This document shows, in pieces, positions 60,422-64,000 of a DNA stretch of 64,000 nucleotides. The stretch is taken from assembly GCA_930367205.1 (NCBI GenBank), contig OV884009.1, positions 86,449,189-86,513,188 of the forward strand. Direction: 5' to 3'. Origin of the DNA: Acanthosoma haemorrhoidale (taxonomy: Eukaryota > Arthropoda > Insecta > Hemiptera > Acanthosomatidae). The translations under genes and the position numbers were made by a program. Numbering within the stretch: position 1 is the stretch's first letter; each line of letters begins with the position of its first letter. The notes beneath the pieces are model-generated. The model did not search any database, was not told the origin of the DNA, and saw nothing but the letters and a program-made list of their open reading frames with translations.

Positions 60422-61566
60422 ACTTTTTTTTTAATGTTTATTCTACTTATTTTGACTTGATTATTTTTTGAATTTTTTTTTTTTTTATATAAAATTGGTA
60501 AGAGATGGGTAGACAAGGGCTTGTTAACCACAATAAATAGCACAAATGGGTGATTTACGATGTCAAAGTGATTCATTGAAATAATGGAATATGAGCGTCA
60601 CCAGACGCCGAGGGTAGAAACCTTGTTGGCTAGCATAAGTGACTCATTTTCCTAATCGATGGCCTAAGAGAAAAGGAGATGGGATGATTTACAGCAGATA
60701 AGAAAAATAGAAAATCATGTGTAGAGGAGAGGTGAGCATGTGGAATATGAAACAATTATTTACAATTGTGATGCTAAGTTTATAGGAAAAGATGAGACCA
60801 ATTAGAATGGCAAACAAACATGAAAGGTAGCGAGGTAAAATAACTACCACCAAAGGATTGGTTAATTACTCAACGTAAAGGGGTGACTTTGCAAGCACTG
60901 CTACATTGATGTGAAAATATAGCAAGGAGGTAATACTCCCTCTTCACGCCTTTTTGGATGGCTAATGTTGGCCAGAGGTAGGTTAACGGATCTGAGCGTG
61001 ACGATCCAGTAAAAATCTGTCACAGCTCCAACTGCTTCTGTGACACCAGTGTAGCTGTGACAAATTACCGGTACCGGTCCAGTGACAGTGATCCTGATGT
61101 TTTCACAAATAGGAATGAAAATAAAACTTTGCCTTATTTCGTTTGAATGAATAACTTCTGCTTTTGCTTCCTCACTAGACCACCACGCTCACTACTTACT
61201 AAATGACAAATGTTATGAATTATCCCAAAAAATTTATTAATCCGGATTTCAATTAATTTCGTTTTAGCGTATTGCCGGTTACTACTTGAATTTCGGACGG
61301 TATATACTGATCACATTTACCTTCCTAAAGCAAAATGGTGTTTTGAATAAATAGAATTAATTATCCAATAAAAAACGTTTGAATGTCAGTTTTATCTCTG
61401 CAGCCGAGTATAAAACGCAACTTAAGAAAATTATTTATAAAGGTGGGTTACTTATTGTTAGAGTAATTGGACACCAAATATCAATGAACTGTTTATTTTT
61501 AATAAGCCATTGACGATTACCGTCCCATCGACGACGAAGCTACCCCCTAACTGGAACATTCTAGAA

Positions 61567-61700
61567 CAGGTGTGTCAAACTCAGTTAAAACACGGGTTAT
61601 TTAATGCAACTGGTAAGAATCACGCGAGCCGTATCATATTATTGTTGCGCACATGGCACATGGGTTTTGCGGTTCACAAGCTCCATCCGTGTGCCAGCTA
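61567..61700 (+). mobile_element. left end of a Buster-type hAT element, truncated
   Basis: caggtgtgtcaaactcag begins at 61567. This CAGGnGTGTCAAACTC terminus is common among Buster-like hAT elements, including many non-autonomous ones. It is preceded by ttctagaa (61559-61566), a perfect nnCTAGnn-type target sequence of that group. The open frame over it (61510-61701) is incidental. No matching right end or second ttctagaa was found downstream, so the element is truncated or its other end is diverged. Confidence 0.45.
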
Positions 61701-62269
61701 AGAGAGATCATGCAGCCTAAAAAAAAAAAACGAATTCAGTACCAACTCGGTGGAATTCTGCGTTGGAAATGATTGCTAGTCTAATTTAATTAGAAATTCC
61801 TATTAAAACAGCGATTGCATTTATAAATGCTGACCTTCGTGTACTTATGGAAAAGGAATGGCAGTTATTAAAAAAATTATGCACAACCCTCCAGCCTAAC
61901 AATTGACAAAAAATTGACCACTCAGAGCTTTCCTCCGGGTTCACACCTGATAGTATTGGTAAGCGGGCTCATTTAATGCCTGGAGGAGCTCCTTCTTGAT
62001 GAAAAGTTAATTGACCTTAAGCTTGCAATTAGCTTACTGTTAGTAAAAGTAAATAAAAGATTCTTGGAGTCTTTTTTTTTTTTTAATTATTTTCACATAG
62101 TGTTTAGTATGTTCTGTTTTTATCGACATAGGATTTAGTTTTTGAAAATTTGGAGCAGTAATAATTTGTGCCAATAAATATTCCTAACGAAATTTTCATT
62201 ATTATTAAAACAAATTTGGTTTCAATTATCGACAATAGCTAGTAAAACTAAAAGTAAAATGTAAGTGAA

Positions 62270-62460
62270 ATAAATACAACAGGGAGATTTGGAGGAATTG
62301 CAACGTTTTTGGACCCTCGCTTCAAGATGTCCCGTTTTTCTGAGCAAGCCGAAGTTGAATGAGCGAAATCGCTTGTGAAAGATTATTTAATTCAGAAAGC
62401 ATCTCAGGATATCACGGGGCAGGGCCCAAAACCAGGGGCTGGAGAAGATAACAGATCGCA
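62270..62460 (+). pseudogene. hAT transposase relic
   Basis: The plus-strand frame gives GGIATFLDPRFKMSRFSEQ, carrying the ATFLDPRFK block conserved in the C-terminal half of BED-type hAT transposases. An in-frame stop follows (62357-62359 region) and then AKSLVKDYLIQKASQ in the same frame. Only about 60 codons remain. The orientation agrees with the right terminus at 62928. Confidence 0.6.
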
Positions 62461-62928
62461 TCCCAGATATGATTAATTGGTGCAGAATTAAAAAAACAAA
62501 ACAATCCACACCAGCAAAAATGCGTAAGTACTTATATTACAAAATAAAGATTAATAATATAATATTAAAACCATTAGAGTAGTACTCAAAATAATATTAA
62601 TGATGAAATCAATAAAATAAAACGAAATTTGAGTACAAATTTATTGCTGAGAAATAAGATGTTTGCAGTTCATATAAAATTTAAATTATCAATTAATTAA
62701 GTTGGTTATTTGATTAAAAATAATAGGAGGGGACAGTAGCAGGCCGCTGTGACGATACGGGGGAAGGAGAAGGGACTGTGACAGAGTCGAGCTCTTAACT
62801 GCTCCAGCTACGGGGGTTGTGACTGGCATCGTACCGGTAACAGTAGAGAGTGGAGCAGTTAAGTCACAACTGCTCCAAACCGACATTAAGTGACGTGTCA
62901 CTGCTCCACTAGTACGGTCACATCCCTA

Positions 62929-63745
62929 GCAAGAGGGTAGGTTACTGTAGGTTCAGTTGATCTGATTGTGTTGATTTGTTATTAATTGCTTATAACGCAA
63001 TGAATTGTGTGACTGAAATTGAATAGTAAGAGTTGTAAAGTTTTAATATTGTTGTTTCCTAAAACTCGACCTATAATTTAATACTTTAACATGATGAATC
63101 GTTAAATAAAAGATTACTAACATAAATATGATAAGGTAAAATTGCATGATTTATAGTAAAGCAAAATGAATGTTTATTGAAAAGACAACCTCGACTGGAA
63201 GGAAATAATAAATGTCTATTAAATCGATTATTTAGTGAAACCTTATTTCTGTTAGTATGGAATTAAGTTGAAGACAATTAGGAAATATAATTATGGCAAT
63301 CACAATAAGAATTCAAACCAAATAATGCAAAATGAATTGTTGCAAATAGAATGATTCTGTGGTAGAAATGTAATGGCTTGTTAATGTACAAGTCGAAAGC
63401 AATGTACTTAATCACAGTACAAATTAAACAAATATGTTGGAACAGCTATGCCAAAATATTAAATAAATGAATATTATGACATGAATGGCCTGATATCAAA
63501 ATACAGTGAATTTTAATGTTACATGATAAGGTCCTTGTACCTAATAAATGCAGTTTGAAATAAATGAAATGATATATTTTCAACCAGGGCGCGATCTTTG
63601 GTTTATAGCTACCTGTATTAATTAAGGAATTCATGTACTGTGCAATCTCATTAATCTGAACTGCATCTATTTTATTAGCTGTTTTAATATGAATTTGTTG
63701 AGTCTGAAGGAAAATGGATTTTTGTAGTGACTTATGATAAACAGT
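62929..63745. other. AT-rich intergenic DNA, nothing recognised
   Basis: No supported features; the small minus-strand frame at 63446-63634 has no coding character. Confidence 0.4.
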
Positions 63746-63750
63746 TTTAT

Positions 63751-63928
63751 TTACTGTACCACATCACAATAAAGGCCTAATTTTGCACATAGTATTACAA
63801 GACGAAGACATAACTTTGTCTTTAAAAACTTCGAATCTAAAGGAAATGGTGTTTTTCCTTGCCACAGTTTGTGTACAGTGTCAGGAGATTCTTCTTCTCC
63901 AGCAGTTCCAAAAAGAAGCATTAAAAAA
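63751..63928 (-). CDS. possible 3'-terminal coding exon of a gene extending beyond the window
   Basis: On the minus strand an open segment from a weak acceptor (AG at 63930-63929) to a TAA at 63753-63751 encodes about 58 residues: FLMLLFGTAGEEESPDTVHK, then LWQGKTPFPLDSKFLKTK and LCLRLVILCAKLGLYCDVVQ. The sequence is complex, and the stop codon overlaps an AATAAA (63751-63746), a compact 3' end typical of a real or compact gene. No family was recognised. Upstream in-frame codons up to 63963 are also open, so the acceptor is not required. A chance open frame cannot be excluded. Confidence 0.3.
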
Positions 63929-64000
63929 CTATTATTTAAATCAAAACAAATATCATAAATCAAAAAGAAACGGCATATTCACACATTACACACATATTAT

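Larger units (their letters stand above)
60985..62928 (+). mobile_element. decayed hAT element (BED type), with both subterminal regions
   Basis: The right end (about 62735-62928) is rich in repeated GGAGCAGTT/AACTGCTCC motifs, including an 11-bp inverted repeat (62795-62805 with 62852-62862), and ends cacatcccta, whose complement TAGGGATGTG is a typical hAT terminus. The region at 60985-61090 has related motifs (gtcacagctccaactgcttc, accggtaccgg) and probably belongs to the other end. Between them, at 62270-62460, lies a broken transposase. No target-site duplication could be verified, so the limits are approximate. Confidence 0.5.

Noticed and set aside
60132..62928. TAGGGATGT at 60132 as the left end of the decayed hAT
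   Set aside because: Only nine bases match the right terminus and the flanking octamers (gcactata and gcaagagg) do not agree.
63446..63634. Small minus-strand frame as a gene
   Set aside because: Composition follows the AT-rich background and nothing recognisable is encoded.

Overview
The window looks like nuclear DNA of an insect, perhaps a hemipteran (the order is a guess). It is AT-rich and gene-poor, with isolated GC-rich islands, several 5'-truncated Jockey-type non-LTR retrotransposons, hAT transposons, one tRNA-derived SINE and a very long satellite array. Nothing in it resembles a prokaryotic operon, a CRISPR array or an rRNA gene. No multi-exon host gene could be assembled with certainty; single exon-like segments are listed with low confidence.

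Left third (1-25.2 kb). Jockey-clade relics lie at 1-350 (-), 384-535 (+), 545-1133 (+), 1490-1765 (-), 7582-8530 (-), 8792-9215 (-), 14888-15020 (-) and 22135-22477 (-). GC-rich islands near 2.4-2.8, 4.2-4.55, 7.3-7.5, 11.55-12.1 and 13.5-13.65 kb may be exons or regulatory DNA. The best-preserved element is a 2499-bp hAT transposon of Buster type at 15456-17954. It has an exact 8-bp target-site duplication, short terminal inverted repeats, a subterminal hairpin, a TATA/initiator promoter, an uninterrupted 601-codon transposase and a polyadenylation signal. A tRNA-derived SINE lies at about 19.93-20.17 kb.

Middle (25.2-59.25 kb). A single-exon reading frame of unknown function (189 aa, minus strand, 25213-25782) carries a good 3' splice acceptor just upstream of its start. 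Only about 55 bp beyond that acceptor begins a satellite array of 150-bp monomers, about 213 copies over 32 kb (25856-57870). The array has diverged edges, several regionally homogenized domains, a 300-bp dimeric domain, and long-range block duplications at offsets of 1803, 11854, 5255 and 2398 bp. Near its right edge a 726-bp, 5'-truncated LINE fragment (57871-58596, minus) interrupts it, after which about 4 more degenerate monomers follow to 59250.

Right end (59.25-64 kb). AT-rich DNA contains a decayed hAT element (ends near 60985 and 62928, with a broken transposase relic at 62270-62460), the left end of another Buster-type hAT at 61567, a short GC3-rich coding-like relic at 60325-60421, and a possible 3'-terminal exon at 63751-63928 (minus) of a gene that would continue beyond the window.

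How it fits together: the window is mostly mobile and satellite DNA. The elements with a clear functional reading are the hAT transposon (transposase acting on its own ends) and possibly the 189-aa gene beside the satellite.
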